Assembly (NCBI GenBank): GCA_030374805.1
Contig: JARGSG010000053.1
Coordinates: forward strand, 1 to 64,000
DNA from: Gracilaria gracilis
Lineage: Eukaryota; Rhodophyta; Florideophyceae; Gracilariales; Gracilariaceae
Direction of reading: 5' to 3'
Length of the DNA stretch: 64,000 nucleotides
Shown here: positions 20,613 through 32,045 of the stretch, piece by piece
How positions within the stretch are numbered: the first letter of the stretch is position 1
Layout of the letters: each line of letters starts with the position of its first letter
Program-made: the position numbers and the translations under genes
The notes under the pieces: model-generated
What the model was told of the DNA's origin: nothing
Seen by the model: only the letters and a program-made list of their open reading frames with translations
Database searches by the model: none

Positions 20613-21757
20613 TCAAAGCCCAAATCGCACAGCAGCGTTAAGCACCTTCTCCTCAACCCGCGATCCGTACCGTGCAGCAAACGCAGTGAAAGCCAACCGA
20701 GGTGAGTTGGATGCAACGCTCAGTTTCCGCACATACTTGGGGCTGTTCACCAGTTGAACACCCGATTCACACCCTACCACCTTGCAGTATGACTTCATCA
20801 TCATGGCCCGGCCATCGAACCTCACGATATGACCCGGTGTAGCACAGCTGCCATTCTCGTCGCACAGCACGGTGGCCCGAACGTGATTGTCGAACAACAA
20901 CTGCTCCGACGACAAATGTTGCAGGTGATGTACGGCAATACACGACGATTCGGACTCAGGACTTGGCTGCGGTTCCTCCGTTTCGGTCACTCCTTCTTGT
21001 CCCTGGTCATTGGGTAACAGCGTTGCGTCTACGGCGAGTGGCTGCTTCTCTGGCTACGGTGACAGTTCGGGATCGGCATCATCGAGCGCTTCATTTGTTG
21101 ATTCTGGAGATATTTCCGCATCGATATCGTCGAGCGGCTCGTCTGTTGTTTCTGGAGATATTTGCGCATCGATATCGTCGAGCAGCTCGTCTGTTGTTTC
21201 TGGAGATATTTGCGCATCGATATCGTCAAGCAGTTCATCCGTTGGTAGTGGCGAAATTTCCGAGTCAGGATCATCAGGCTGTACTTGCAATGGTACTGAG
21301 GGGGTTTCAGAATCGACATCATCGGGCAGCTGCATCATCGGCATAGGTGATGGTTCGGAATCGACGAAGCCGAATGGGCGGAAATCGTCAGTGGTTTCGT
21401 CATCTTCGCCAGCGTCCGTGCGGGTTATCTCTGGATGTCTGTCAACAGCGATCACCGATATACACCCACTGACACCGATGCCCAACACCGACGCACACAC
21501 TTCGCCTGCTTCGTCACAGCCATCATCGGACTCACAGATCAGTCCGTGAGCTCAAGCTGTCCGCAGAAGCATTCGTCACGCCCGTCGCAAGGACCAAAGG
21601 AAGAGGGATCATCCAGGGGTAAGTAGTAACATGTTCGAGTTCCTCGACATTGCAAAGCCGTGGTGCATGGGTCGCCGTTAAGGACGGCGGATGCGGGCGC
21701 CGCAGCTGCGAAGGAGAACAAAAGCGTGGAGAGCAAGAGGAGAGCGACGGATACCAT
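20613..21757 (-). pseudogene. Secreted cysteine-rich protein with acidic repeats, two lesions
   Basis: From the ATG at 21757 the protein opens with a strong signal peptide ending in an Ala-rich stretch, then a cysteine-rich segment (GDPCTTALQC, CFCGQLE). A frame break near 21540 is followed in the next frame by more cysteines (CESDDGC, EVCASVLG). An acidic region follows with about four 16-residue repeats of the type DELLDDIDAQISPETT (48-bp units, about 21100-21260). An in-frame TAG at 21054-21056 separates this from a C-terminal domain (20990-20613) containing SCATPGHIVRFDGRAMMMKSYC. The break near 21540 could be an intron, but the single TAG is a nonsense change, so the copy is probably dead or selectively expressed. 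The domain set recalls a secreted family of red algae (memory, not searched). Confidence 0.55.
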
Positions 21758-22499
21758 TGTGGGAGAGGGTAGAGCGTCTGGGAATGAGCTCTTCGTAGTC
21801 GAGGCGTGCCATCTTGCAGTTATAAAGGGGACGACGCAGGGAGGACGAAGGGACGACGGCCTTGAGGCAGGACAACGGCCTTGAAGGCAGGCGGGAGCGC
21901 GATGCGATGGGAACACGCGGAGCACACTGATACGCTCGCGGGGGCGGCGACGAAAAAGTGCAGCATCAAGGCATCTCCACCGGTGTACCGCGCTAACGGC
22001 ATACCGCTTTAACGTGTACAACACGTGTAGAGATTTCAGTGGTGTCCGCTATACCTCCATACACTTCCGTTAAGGTGCTCGAATTCATCTCCAGCGGAAG
22101 AAGCTCTATCCAGCTGCTAACCGCCATTAACGACAGCGACTTGAATTGTAGACTGTCCTGACACCCAGATGAATATCAAAATGTAGCTACCTTTCATCCT
22201 ACTCAAACGGAAGCATACAGAAATAACGAGTCCGTCATCTGCCGAACATGGACCTACAACACTGCAATTTGCCCTCGACTCAGTTCATGATTCAGAGCGC
22301 TGTTAGCATAACCACAATCACATATGCTCTTTTAGCAATTCGAAAAAAAGCGGGTACAAAAAAAACGAAGAGAAAGAAAACATGGAGGTTCTTTGAAAGG
22401 AAAGGCACCCAATCGAGACATCGGACGTGCTGAAGCAGGCAGGCGTTTGCACAATTTGTACTTCATAAATCCATCAACGCTTAATTCGGAAACGAAATA

Positions 22500-23636
22500 A
22501 CTTGGACCAATATTTTTGGAGGAAGAATTTGAACTTTGCTTTTGGATGCCTCGTTCTGTTTTCGTAAATTTAAAGCGGGTGTAAGTGAACAGGACTCTTT
22601 CTTTTCCCAATCCCAGGATTGTACTGGTTTACTTTCTGCAACTGCAGACCAGAAGATTGTCGGTACACTGCGTCAGTTGAGCCTGGGTGTTGGATCCGAT
22701 GCCATGTGCGAATTACTTCGGCTCTCTGAATCTACTCTTCACTTGTGCCGCAAACGTTTTGTCAGGGCTGTTTCTAATACGTTCGAAAGCACGTATCTAC
22801 GACGACCAACGGAAGAGGATTTGCGAAAAATACTTCACATGCATGCTCAGCTAGGCTTTCCAGGTTGCCTAGGATCTTCAGACTGCTCTGGATGGAAGCT
22901 TCATTGCAGTCTTGTGGCTCATCAGCGAAGAACTGTCGGGAAATCAAAGACTCCTGAACTACGCTTGGAGTCAGTGTGTAATGACAATTTTTGGATATGA
23001 CATCTGAAATTCGGGTTCCCAGGAGCAATGAATGATTTGAATATGTTGGATATCTCTCCTTTATTTACAGAGGTACGTGCTGGTCGATGGCCTTTGTACA
23101 GTACGAATTATAATATTGCTGGGAGGAGGTTTGACTGGCTTTATTGGATTGCAGATGGTATTTATCCGTCGTGGAGGGTGTTTGTTAAAACCATATCACG
23201 ACCTCAAACTATGAGGGAAAAGGTTTATTCTAGGGCACAGGAAGCATTTCGAAAAAGAGTGGAGAGATTGTATGCCGTACTGTTCAGTAGATTGCACATA
23301 CTTGCGCATCCATCTCGCCTTTGGCACAGCTCGGATATGGAGTACGTAGTCAAAGCGTGCGCTATTATGCATAACATGATTGTGGATCATACCACAGCTG
23401 TGAGGGATATTGGTACGAAGAATATCGTCAGTATGGATAGGAACGCCTCAATTGTGCCCATTAGTGTACTCTCAACACCTACTGATGCATACTCTACAGG
23501 AGACCTTTTTCGTTCTCGCCCTGATACTGTAACGGACAAAAGAGATCACGTCATGCTGGTCAATGCACTTGAAGACGACATATGGAGTCGATATGGAAAT
23601 GGGGAGTTTGATGAGTACCTCCCCGACAACGAGTAA
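22500..23636 (+). pseudogene. Harbinger transposase (Plant_tran type), one nonsense codon and an N-terminal frame break
   Basis: The core shows CLGSSDCSGWKLH (first catalytic Asp), LESVCNDNFWI-stop-HLKFGFPGAMNDLNML, YWIADGIYPSWRVFVKTI (second Asp region), QEAFRKRVERLYAVL (Glu region) and a MEYVVKACAIMHNMIVDH end. This is the PF04827-like order. The TGA at 22998-23000 sits where the family has Trp (TGG), so one G-to-A change killed it. The N-terminal FWMPRSVF segment lies in another frame and joins near 22575. The downstream neighbour is its DNA-binding partner, convergent, 27 bp apart. Confidence 0.85.
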
Positions 23637-23662
23637 CGATATAAACGTTTCTGAATGTTTAG

Positions 23663-24757
23663 TCACTGCTTGCAGCTCTGAGAAAGATTAGGCTTTGTCT
23701 CCTTCTTACTAATTTCAATTCTTTCCTCAAGGTCAGAGTCTGGCTCTTCGTTAAGGATCTTTCGGAGACGCTTTTTCTTCAGAACCTTGCGGTACCTCCT
23801 GCTATCGATATCGTCATCATTAAGGAGAATGCGAACAGCTTCGAGTTCCGCTGCCTCCTTGCGGAGCTTGTATTCCCTATTTGAATGCTGGTCGTCGATG
23901 TTTGCGCGTGCATTTGCGGCCGCAATAGAAGCGCTGCTCGCCTCTGCGAAGCCTTTTGTCCAAGACTCCAGAGCGTTTTTTATCCCGTCGTCGTCTCCTT
24001 CTGCTTCCTGCCGAGCCTTTTTTAGAGCCTTAGCTGCTTTGACTCCAATTGGTCGCTTTCTTCCTTCCTTTAGAATAGAATCTTCTTTTACAGCCAACAT
24101 AGGATCGGTAGCGATATCCTCACCGGTTACTGTACGGTTTTCTGCCCCCCCGTTGTCTATACTCCCATCCATTTCTAGGACATCATCAGCTCTGTTATCA
24201 TTGTTGTTCCCTTCACTAACTTCAAGCGTTGGGTCAAGTTCATCAGTGGTCTGATCTAGCCATTCAAAGGCATGCATGTAGGGAAAGGGCTTTCCAGTGA
24301 CGTAGTTTGGATTTCGTAACACATCATAGAAGTGGGATACTTTGATAACGTTATTATAGAGCGCTATAGCACAGCGAAACTTCCCGTTATCTGTTGGATT
24401 ACCTGTTACTTTACTACTTTCAAATATTCGAACGCAACCCTTGAGCTTCCGACAGGTGGCCAAACATTTCGCTCCTTGTTCCGCAACACTCCTTCCCGAG
24501 CGACTCTTCCATGTGTTCCGTTTTTGAACGTTGTTCAGTTCTGAGAACTTTGGCGTTAGAACTTCGTAAAGCCGATCAAATTCTTTCTTCAGTTGGTTGT
24601 GCCAATCCGTGCGCTTTTGTTTTGACCCATTGATGGAGGCATCGGGAAGCCGAACTGTAGCCATTACGGCTGCCATAGAGTCGAGATCTCTCCATAGTAG
24701 CTGTTTCCCTTTCAACGATTTTGGAGGAGACACAGTCAGAGGACGAGCTGAGTCCAT
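23663..24757 (-). CDS. Harbinger accessory DNA-binding protein (NAM-associated C-terminal domain)
   Basis: The ATG at 24757 gives an intact 364-residue frame. The N-terminal half has the trihelix/SANT-like pattern (WHNQLKKEFDRLYEVLTPKF...RNTWKSRSGRSV, and FRCAIALYNNVIKVSHFYDVLRNPNYVTGKPFPYMHAFEWL). The C-terminal half carries the NAM-associated signature RPIGVKAAKALKKARQE followed by a long charged coiled-coil. In Harbinger elements such a protein binds subterminal repeats and helps bring the transposase into the nucleus. It is the only intact gene of the element; the partner transposase has a nonsense codon. An upstream extension to 24883 is open but lacks similarity. Confidence 0.8.
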   Translation of the reverse strand: MDSARPLTVSPPKSLKGKQLLWRDLDSMAAVMATVRLPDASINGSKQKRTDWHNQLKKEFDRLYEVLTPKFSELNNVQKRNTWKSRSGRSVAEQGAKCLATCRKLKGCVRIFESSKVTGNPTDNGKFRCAIALYNNVIKVSHFYDVLRNPNYVTGKPFPYMHAFEWLDQTTDELDPTLEVSEGNNNDNRADDVLEMDGSIDNGGAENRTVTGEDIATDPMLAVKEDSILKEGRKRPIGVKAAKALKKARQEAEGDDDGIKNALESWTKGFAEASSASIAAANARANIDDQHSNREYKLRKEAAELEAVRILLNDDDIDSRRYRKVLKKKRLRKILNEEPDSDLEERIEISKKETKPNLSQSCKQ

Positions 24758-25898
24758 TGCCCCAGTACTGCGCCCGTTCTGCACAATAAAGTTGCTATCG
24801 GTTGTCGTTACGCACAAGTTTGATGAAAGAATTGTGAGTATATACCAATATTGGAAAACAAAGTAACTATTAGTGTTGTTCAATGTACCTGTTGTGTTCC
24901 TGCTCTCCTGCGCAGTACGTTTTCTGTTGGGGTTTTCCTTGGTATGTTCTACGTGGACAAAGACCCTGAATCGTACAAAGGTATTCCTATAGACGCCCTA
25001 CTGTGCGATAACAGAATCTGCAGTCACTGATTATGAGAACTTGCCGGCAGGACTGAAACCCAATGCAATTTACACTATACCACGCTGCAAAAAGCCGTTA
25101 TGAAAGCTCCGTGTGTCAAGATGTTTCAGATCAATTGGAGAGAGCGCAGAAGCGGTCAAGTTCTTGTGCCAATGTGTACCGCCAGATAGTAAAAAACAAG
25201 ACAAGGATCAAACGTTCGTACACTTTAGAATCCAGGCAGATTTTGTGGCTCGTCAAGATTTGAAGAGAGTCTGCAGTAGTATGGCTTGCAAGCGAGAACC
25301 TTTCAATAGGGACAAGACAAAGACGAGGAATAATTCACCTCTTTTATCGCTATATAAAGCCCGTCCAGCCGTGCGAAACAATATCCGTCGTTGGCAACTC
25401 TGAAGAAAGCGTTCCTCGACCCTCTCTTGCCATCCGTTACAGCATTCGTCTTCAAACCTTTTTGAAAACAGCATGCGTTAAGCGTTATTTGGTGTGGGCA
25501 ACACTATCCGTCGTAAACCACTCGAGACAAAAGCATACGTCAAGCGCTCCTTGGCGTTCAACACGATCAACGATAACGTGCCTTGAACATGCTTCGCTAT
25601 TGAAGCTCTTTGAGAACCTGCACACAAACGGAGATTGTCGAAGTGGTGGAGCGTAGTAGCAGCAAGGTTTCAAATGTGCAAGTCGCGAACACGAGCGGAA
25701 GAGGCTTCGGCGTCGCTATAGGTCTCGCTATCCGCAAATCTATACCGAGAGTTTTGGCGCGCACGAACATGGATAGCGTTACCGTTAGCGCGAGACATCA
25801 CCGGTGGAGATGTTTTCTCTTGAGCGCTCTGTATGACTCTCGCTATAGATTCAATTTTTTAGCGGTATAGCGATAGCGAGCATACCGGTGGAGATGCC

Positions 25899-26567
25899 CT
25901 CAGAGGCGGTTGTTGGAAAGGACAGCACTTGCTGGCGTCATTGCTGGCGGCCCAGAATATGCTCGACGGCCTATGCTTACAGCTTACAGCGGTGGAGCAC
26001 CGAAGAAATGCGTCACCGACAAGTTTCGTCGGAGGCTCCCCGATCTCCTTGAGCTCGCTGTGACGTCATTGGAAGTGTCGAGACTCTCGTGTGCTGCACA
26101 CTGACTTGAACGTGAGCAGATGACACAGCTGCGCAGCGCTGCATTTGTTTATCCATTCGAGCCGCGCTCTCATGGCGGTGAAAAACATTGCGAGAACTTA
26201 TGTTTTGGAAAGATAACTGTTTACATGGGCATTTCCAATGGTATTCTACTACTGCAAACCGGTAGTACCTTGACCAGAAAGACAGGCCAACATCATGATC
26301 TTTGCAACAACAATCCGCTCTCACCTTTCAATTGGTAGTTGTGGTAGTCAAGGGTTTGTGGTGAGTGATACGGAAAGGTGAACCGCGGATTGTTTTGGGT
26401 AGACCAACCTTAAAGCTCCGGCAGGTTTTTTATCCCGCCTGTACTACATCCCAAATACGCTCAACAGGTTGGCTCCTGCAGAGCGACCCCGCAACCTAAA
26501 TTAGCATACACAGACAATCCAGAAAACTGCAGATCAGCCCAAACATCCTCCTCGTGCACTATTTTGC
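25899..26567. other. No gene recognised
   Basis: Between the Harbinger right end and the first hAT element. Short frames only, and no repeat or RNA gene noticed. Confidence 0.5.
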
Positions 26568-29210
26568 CCGGCCCGTATTTGTAACTGACTGACTACAGTT
26601 CATTTCTGGTGACTTTTGACTGACTGACTACATATGGGAAGTTAAAGTCAAGTCATATGTGTACAGCCATTACAAGTAAGCCTGTGTACGCGTGTAACAC
26701 TGTAGACATAGTGTACGTTTCTAGCGCGCCTTCGCTCACGCGATGCTAATGACATTTGATCGCTCAAACTGGAGAGCGATCAAAAACGGTCTTTCCCCCA
26801 ATCAAGGCAACAAAGGATATGGGAAGCATGGCTGATACTCGTAGCAATTGCAATGTTCCTGACACCCCAGAAATCAGTACCACCGAAATCACAACTCATT
26901 GTCTTATGAACCAGCACAAATAGCAACAGAACTGGCGTCAAACCAAAGCCAATGGTCGAGGTTCCAGCACAAAAACATCTTTATGGAGTACACTTGCTGC
27001 GATCTTTAAACAAAAACGTCTCAACCAGCAACATTATAGAACACTACCGCAATACCCATCAAGTTCTCTACCACAAACTGGTTGTCATCAATCAGAAAAA
27101 CGAAAATGGAAAAGTAATTGAAGCTGCGATCACCCGTGAAAAAGAACGTTTGATACAAACCCAAAAAACCAACAGCATTTCTAGGTTTTTTCCAATGAAG
27201 TCCTCTTCAACTGACATCGAATCTACGAAAAGGCAGCCAAGTCACCTCCGTAACATTCCAAACAGCAGGGCTCAAGCATTGTTTAAAATGTGTTCGCTTG
27301 CCCAACAGAGACGCCGTTTACGGGTGTTTCGTCCGCTATACTACAGGGATTGGTGGATATATTTGGTGGTCGTGTGCAGTTTTCAAGCAAGTATCAAATT
27401 GATACGGTATTATTTGAGGTCTACACTGCGGTGTGCCGAATATTGCGTCGGTCTGTGGTACATGATAGGACGGGATGCATGACGGTTGATGGATGGACCG
27501 CTGCTCTGGGAGCTCCTATTTTAGGAATGACATGGCATTTCATTGATAAAAATTGGAACATGCGTTGTATTCCAATCCCTACATTGAACATGGGCACATC
27601 TAAGAAGACGGGGGAGCAAATGCGTGTTATAATGGAGAAAGTACTAGAGGAGAATCCTATCGTTGGGGCAGAGAGTATTCGTGTATTCTCGGCGACGAGT
27701 GAAAATGAGGCGGCTACTGCCCTGGCCGTTGATCTACTAACGAACTTTATAGAGTCTGTAAGATGTGTTGTGCACACGCTGGCGCTTTGTGTAAGTGATG
27801 TGTTTGAATACGGCACGGTATGGAAGAAGTATATGGAGCACGTCAACAAGCTGACCAGCTACTTTAATTATCATCAGAAGGCAGCGCAGTTATTGGCACA
27901 GAAGCAGATACAAGAAGGTGTCACGGCCGGCCGCATCCAAAGGTTGAGGCACGACATACCCACTCGTTGGCCCTCGCGGCTGGCAGCAATGTCCGTGTAC
28001 CTAACGCGCATACAGACCATTGGTGCAGTCGCGCGAGATTTAAAATCTCTCTGCGGATGACCTCCCAAGACTAGCAGTCGAACAACAAGATAGTATGGCC
28101 GAGTTCATTACAGTTCGTGCTGAGGTGCGACGTGTTGCTCGGCAGTTAGAAGCCGATCGAAAGGTGAAACTGTCGCGTGCACCCCCACTACTTCGAGAAC
28201 TACACGAGACGTTGCTGATCATTTCCGGTGAAATGCTGGCGGGAGACTCCGACGGAACGTTGCGTTCTCCTTCTACAGAATTTTTAGACGATGATGAGGC
28301 GTTTTCTACGCCGCCGGCTTTACCGACGCGTTCAAGCTTGGCCCGTTCAAACCAAGAACGAGATGAGGCACGCAAGGTGCGTCTGCAGAAAGGACATGCT
28401 AAAGCGCCAGCTACACGACTGGCGGACCGTGTTCAACAACGATTGGGTGACATTTGGAGGAAAGTAGATGTGGAAGCTGCACTGTGGGGTACTTCTGGTG
28501 ATTACGACAGAGAGCCAGAACGCTCGCTGCGGTTACCGAAGCGTGTTCTGTTATTTCATATTGCGGCTATCTTGGACATTAACGAGTGTTCTTTGGACTT
28601 TATAGAAGGTACTGAAGCTGTTAAAGAGAGCTACATGAAAGTTCTGTACAGTGCAGTGGTGCGGGAAGCCGCACAGCTTGAAAGTTCAGTTAGTTTGCCT
28701 TTTCAAGACCTGGGGGTAGTGTTCAGTCTTTTCCATCGTGTAATGCGTGATTCTCTTGCCGAAACAGGGCGGAAGGAGCCCTCAGCAGCGTTAGCTTTCT
28801 GGAAGAATGCTAATACTCACACTGGCTTTATTAGTCCTATGCCTTTCAAAACCATAGCACGCGCGGCGCTGTCATCGCAGGCCTCCTCCGCCCCTGCTGA
28901 ACGCCTGTTTAGCGATCTTGGTCGTGCGGAGGGAAACCAGTCGCAATCTTTGCTCTCCGGCACCCTAAAGATGACGGAGCTCGTAAGGGCGTATGTTGGT
29001 AATGAACTGAAGGACATGCGTTTGACGCAAAATGGGCTCTTGCACCCAAAGGCAGCAGCGTTTGGACGTGTTGTTTACTCTATTGCAGAGGAGATGATCT
29101 ACTAAGTTGGAAGATGACTGGAATTGACTACATACAACTGACTTGCGGTGAATTACGGATGACTACTGACTCTGAGGATCAGGAAAATGGTAGTCACAAA
29201 CACGCCCCTG
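26568..29210 (+). mobile_element. hAT transposon, left copy (plus orientation)
   Basis: The outer end reads CCGGCCCGTATTTGTAACTG, and the inner end is the inverse of CAGGGGCGTGTTTGTGACTA. It is the mirror image of 29397-32037, about 99 percent identical by eye. Flanks TATTTTGC and GGTTCAGC do not match, so no 8-bp target duplication marks this copy. GTCAGTCAGT-type subterminal repeats occur near both ends. Confidence 0.85.
26820..29105 (+). pseudogene. hAT transposase, left copy, frameshifted
   Basis: Three overlapping frames together give a hAT transposase. A BED-finger-like start with STSNIIEHYRNTH (about 26960-27060) lacks a clear Cys pair in frame. The RNase H-like core reads HDRTGCMTVDGWTAALGAP and CVVHTLALCVSDV (27290-28060). 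The C-terminal dimerisation domain (28095-29105) has SSAPAERLFSDLGRAEGNQSQSLLSGTLKMTELV. Frame breaks lie near 27290 and 28060. Both are shared with the right copy, so they predate or accompanied the inverted duplication; introns at these places are a less likely alternative. Confidence 0.85.
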
Positions 29211-29396
29211 GGTTCAGCACCACACGAGAGGAAATGCTGAATGCAAACCCACTGTCGTGCTGATGGGTTTGTAGTAGTCACAAATACGCCCCTGCCATTC
29301 GAGCGCCCCTGGGTTCAGCCCCACACGAGAGGAAATACTGAATGCAAACCCACTGTCGTGCTGATGGGTTTGTATTCAGGCCTTCCTCTCGAATGG
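29211..29396. repeat. Spacer between the inverted hAT copies, with hairpin and tandem repeat
   Basis: It holds two copies of a roughly 65-bp unit beginning GGGTTCAGC (29211 and 29311). Between them is a stray hAT end followed by CCATTCGA (29295-29302), the inverse of the target duplication TCGAATGG at 29389-29396. The second unit folds into a long imperfect hairpin (CGAGAGGAAATACTGAATGC against its inverse up to 29391). Confidence 0.8.
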
Positions 29397-32037
29397 CAGG
29401 GGCGTATTTGTGACTACCATTTCCTGATCCTCAGAGTCAGTAGTCATCCGTAATTCACCGCAAGTCAGTTGTATGTAGTCAATTCCAGTCATCTTCCAAC
29501 TTAGTAGATCATCTCCTCTGCAATAGAGTAAACAACACGTCCAAACGCTGCTGCCTTTGGGTGCAAGAGCCCATTTTGCGTCAAACGCATGTCCTTCAGT
29601 TCATTACCAACATACGCCCTTACGAGCTCCGTCATCTTTAGGGTGCCGGAGAGCAAAGATTGCGACTGGTTTCCCTCCGCACGACCAAGATCGCTAAACA
29701 GGCGTTCAGCAGGGGCGGAGGAGGCCTGCGATGACAGCGCCGCGCGTGCTATGGTTTTGAAAGGCATAGGACTAATAAAGCCAGTGTGAGTATTAGCATT
29801 CTTCCAGAAAGCTAACGCTGCTGAGGGCTCCTTCCGCCCTGTTTCGGCAAGAGAATCACGCATTACACGATGGAAAAGACTGAACACTACCCCCAGGTCT
29901 TGAAAAGGCAAACTAACTGAACTTTCAAGCTGTGCGGCTTCCCGCACCACTGCACTGTACAGAACTTTCATGTAGCTCTCTTTAACAGCTTCAGTACCTT
30001 CTATAAAGTCCAAAGAACACTCGTTAATGTCCAAGATAGCCGCAATATGAAATAACAGAACACGCTTCGGTAACCGCAGCGAGCGTTCTGGCTCTCTGTC
30101 GTAATCACCAGAAGTACCCCACAGTGCAGCTTCCACATCTACTTTCCTCCAAATGTCACCCAATCGTTGTTGAACACGGTCCGCCAGTCGTGTAGCTGGC
30201 GCTTTAGCATGTCCTTTCTGCAGACGCACCTTGCGTGCCTCATCTCGTTCTTGGTTTGAACGGGCCAAGCTTGAACGCGTCGGTAAAGCCGGCGGCGTAG
30301 AAAACGCCTCATCATCGTCTAAAAATTCTGTAGAAGGAGAACGCAACGTTCCGTCGGAGTCTCCCGCCAGCATTTCACCGGAAATGATCAGCAACGTCTC
30401 GTGTAGTTCTCGAAGTAGTGGGGGTGCACGCGACAGTTTCACCTTTCGATCGGCTTCTAACTGCCGAGCAACACGTCGCACCTCAGCACGAACTGTAATG
30501 AACTCGGCCATACCATCTTGTTGTTCGACTGCTAGTCTTGGGAGGTCATCCGCAGAGAGATTTTAAATCTCGCGCGACTGCACCAATGGTCTGTATGCGC
30601 GTTAGGTACACGGACATTGCTGCCAGCCGCGAGGGCCAACGAGTGGGTATGTCGTGCCTCAACCTTTGGATGCGGCCGGCCGTGACACCTTCTTGTATCT
30701 GCTTCTGTGCCAATAACTGCGCTGCCTTCTGATGATAATTAAAGTAGCTGGTCAGCTTGTTGACGTGCTCCATATACTTCTTCCATACCGTGCCGTATTC
30801 AAACACATCACTTACACAAAGCGCCAGCGTGTGCACAACACATCTTACAGACTCTATAAAGTTCGTTAGTAGATCAACGGCCAGGGCAGTAGCCGCCTCA
30901 TTTTCACTCGTCGCCGAGAATACACGAATACTCTCTGCCCCAACGATAGGATTCTCCTCTAGTACTTTCTCCATTATAACACGCATTTGCTCCCCCGTCT
31001 TTTTAGATGTGCCCATGTTCAATGTAGGGATTGGAATACAACGCATGTTCCAATTCTTATCAATGAAATGCCATGTCATTCCTAAAATAGGAGCTCCCAG
31101 AGCAGCGGTCCATCCATCAACCGTCATGCATCCCGTCCTATCATGTACCACAGACCGACGCAATATTCGGCACACCGCAGTGTAGACCTCAAATAATACC
31201 GTATCAATTTGATACTTGCTTGAAAACTGCACACGACCACCAAATATATCCACCAATCCCTGTAGTATAGCGGACGAAACACCCGTAAACGGCGTCTCTG
31301 TTGGGCAAGCGAACACATTTTAAACAATGCTTGAGCCCTGCTGTTTGGAATGTTACGGAGGTGACTTGGCTGCCTTTTCGTAGATTCGATGTCAGTTGAA
31401 GAGGACTTCATTGGAAAAAACCTAGAAATGCTGTTGGTTTTTTGGGTTTGTATCAAACGTTCTTTTTCACGGGTGATCGCAGCTTCAATTACTTTTCCAT
31501 TTTCGTTTTTCTGATTGATGACAACCAGTTTGTGGTACAGAACTTGATGGGTATTGCGGTAGTGTTCTATAATGTTGCTGGTTGAGACGTTTTTGTTTAA
31601 AGATCGCAGCAAGTGTACTCCATAAAGATGTTTTTGTGCTGGAACCTCGACCACTGGCTTTGGTTTGACGCCACTTCTGTTGCTCTTTGTGCTGGTTCAT
31701 AAGACAATGAGCTGTGATTTCGGTGGTACTGATCCTTGGGGTGTCAGGAACATTGCAATTGCTACAAGTATCAGCCATGCTTCCCAGATCCTTTGTTGCC
31801 TTGATTGGGGGAGAGACCGTTTTTGATCGCTCTCCAGTTTGAGCGATCAAATGTCATTAGCATCGCGTGAGCGAAGGCGCGCTAGAAACGTACACTATGT
31901 CTACAGTGTTACACGCGTACACAGGCTTACTTGTAATAGCTGTACACATATGACTTGACTTTAACTTCCCATATGTAGTCAGTCAGTCAAAGTCACCAGA
32001 AATGAACTGTAGTCAGTCAGTTACAAATACGGGCCTG
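29397..32037 (-). mobile_element. hAT transposon, right copy (minus orientation), complete with target duplication
   Basis: It starts CAGGGGCGTATTTGTGACTA at 29397 and ends with the inverse of CAGGCCCGTATTTGTAACTG at 32037. It is flanked by the 8-bp direct repeat TCGAATGG at 29389-29396 and 32038-32045. CAGGG ends and an 8-bp duplication are diagnostic for hAT. Length is 2641 bp. Confidence 0.92.
29501..31850 (-). pseudogene. hAT transposase, right copy, frameshifted
   Basis: The 336-residue dimerisation-domain frame (30511-29501) and the 256-residue core frame (31316-30546) are identical in protein sequence to those of the left copy, and the same two frame breaks are present. A few base differences exist, for example at left position 28090 and in the N-terminal leader around 31670-31740. 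The leader here stays open up to 31850 (a DTCSNC segment is visible), unlike the left copy, which has a TAG near 26922. Confidence 0.85.
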
Positions 32038-32045
32038 TCGAATGG

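Larger units (their letters stand above)
21970..25898. mobile_element. PIF/Harbinger DNA transposon with two convergent genes
   Basis: The left end reads GGCATCTCCACCGGT at 21970, and the right end carries the same 15 bases inverted, ending at 25898. Both continue with GC-alternating, TACCGC-rich sequence. Between them lie a Plant_tran-type transposase on plus and a NAM-associated/SANT-type DNA-binding protein on minus. This pair is typical of autonomous Harbinger elements. No matching three-base target duplication is evident, so one end may be eroded. The segment 24884-25898 holds no gene. Confidence 0.75.

Noticed and set aside
21060-21260. CRISPR-like spaced repeats
   Set aside because: The 48-bp units are contiguous and in frame, a coding minisatellite without spacers.
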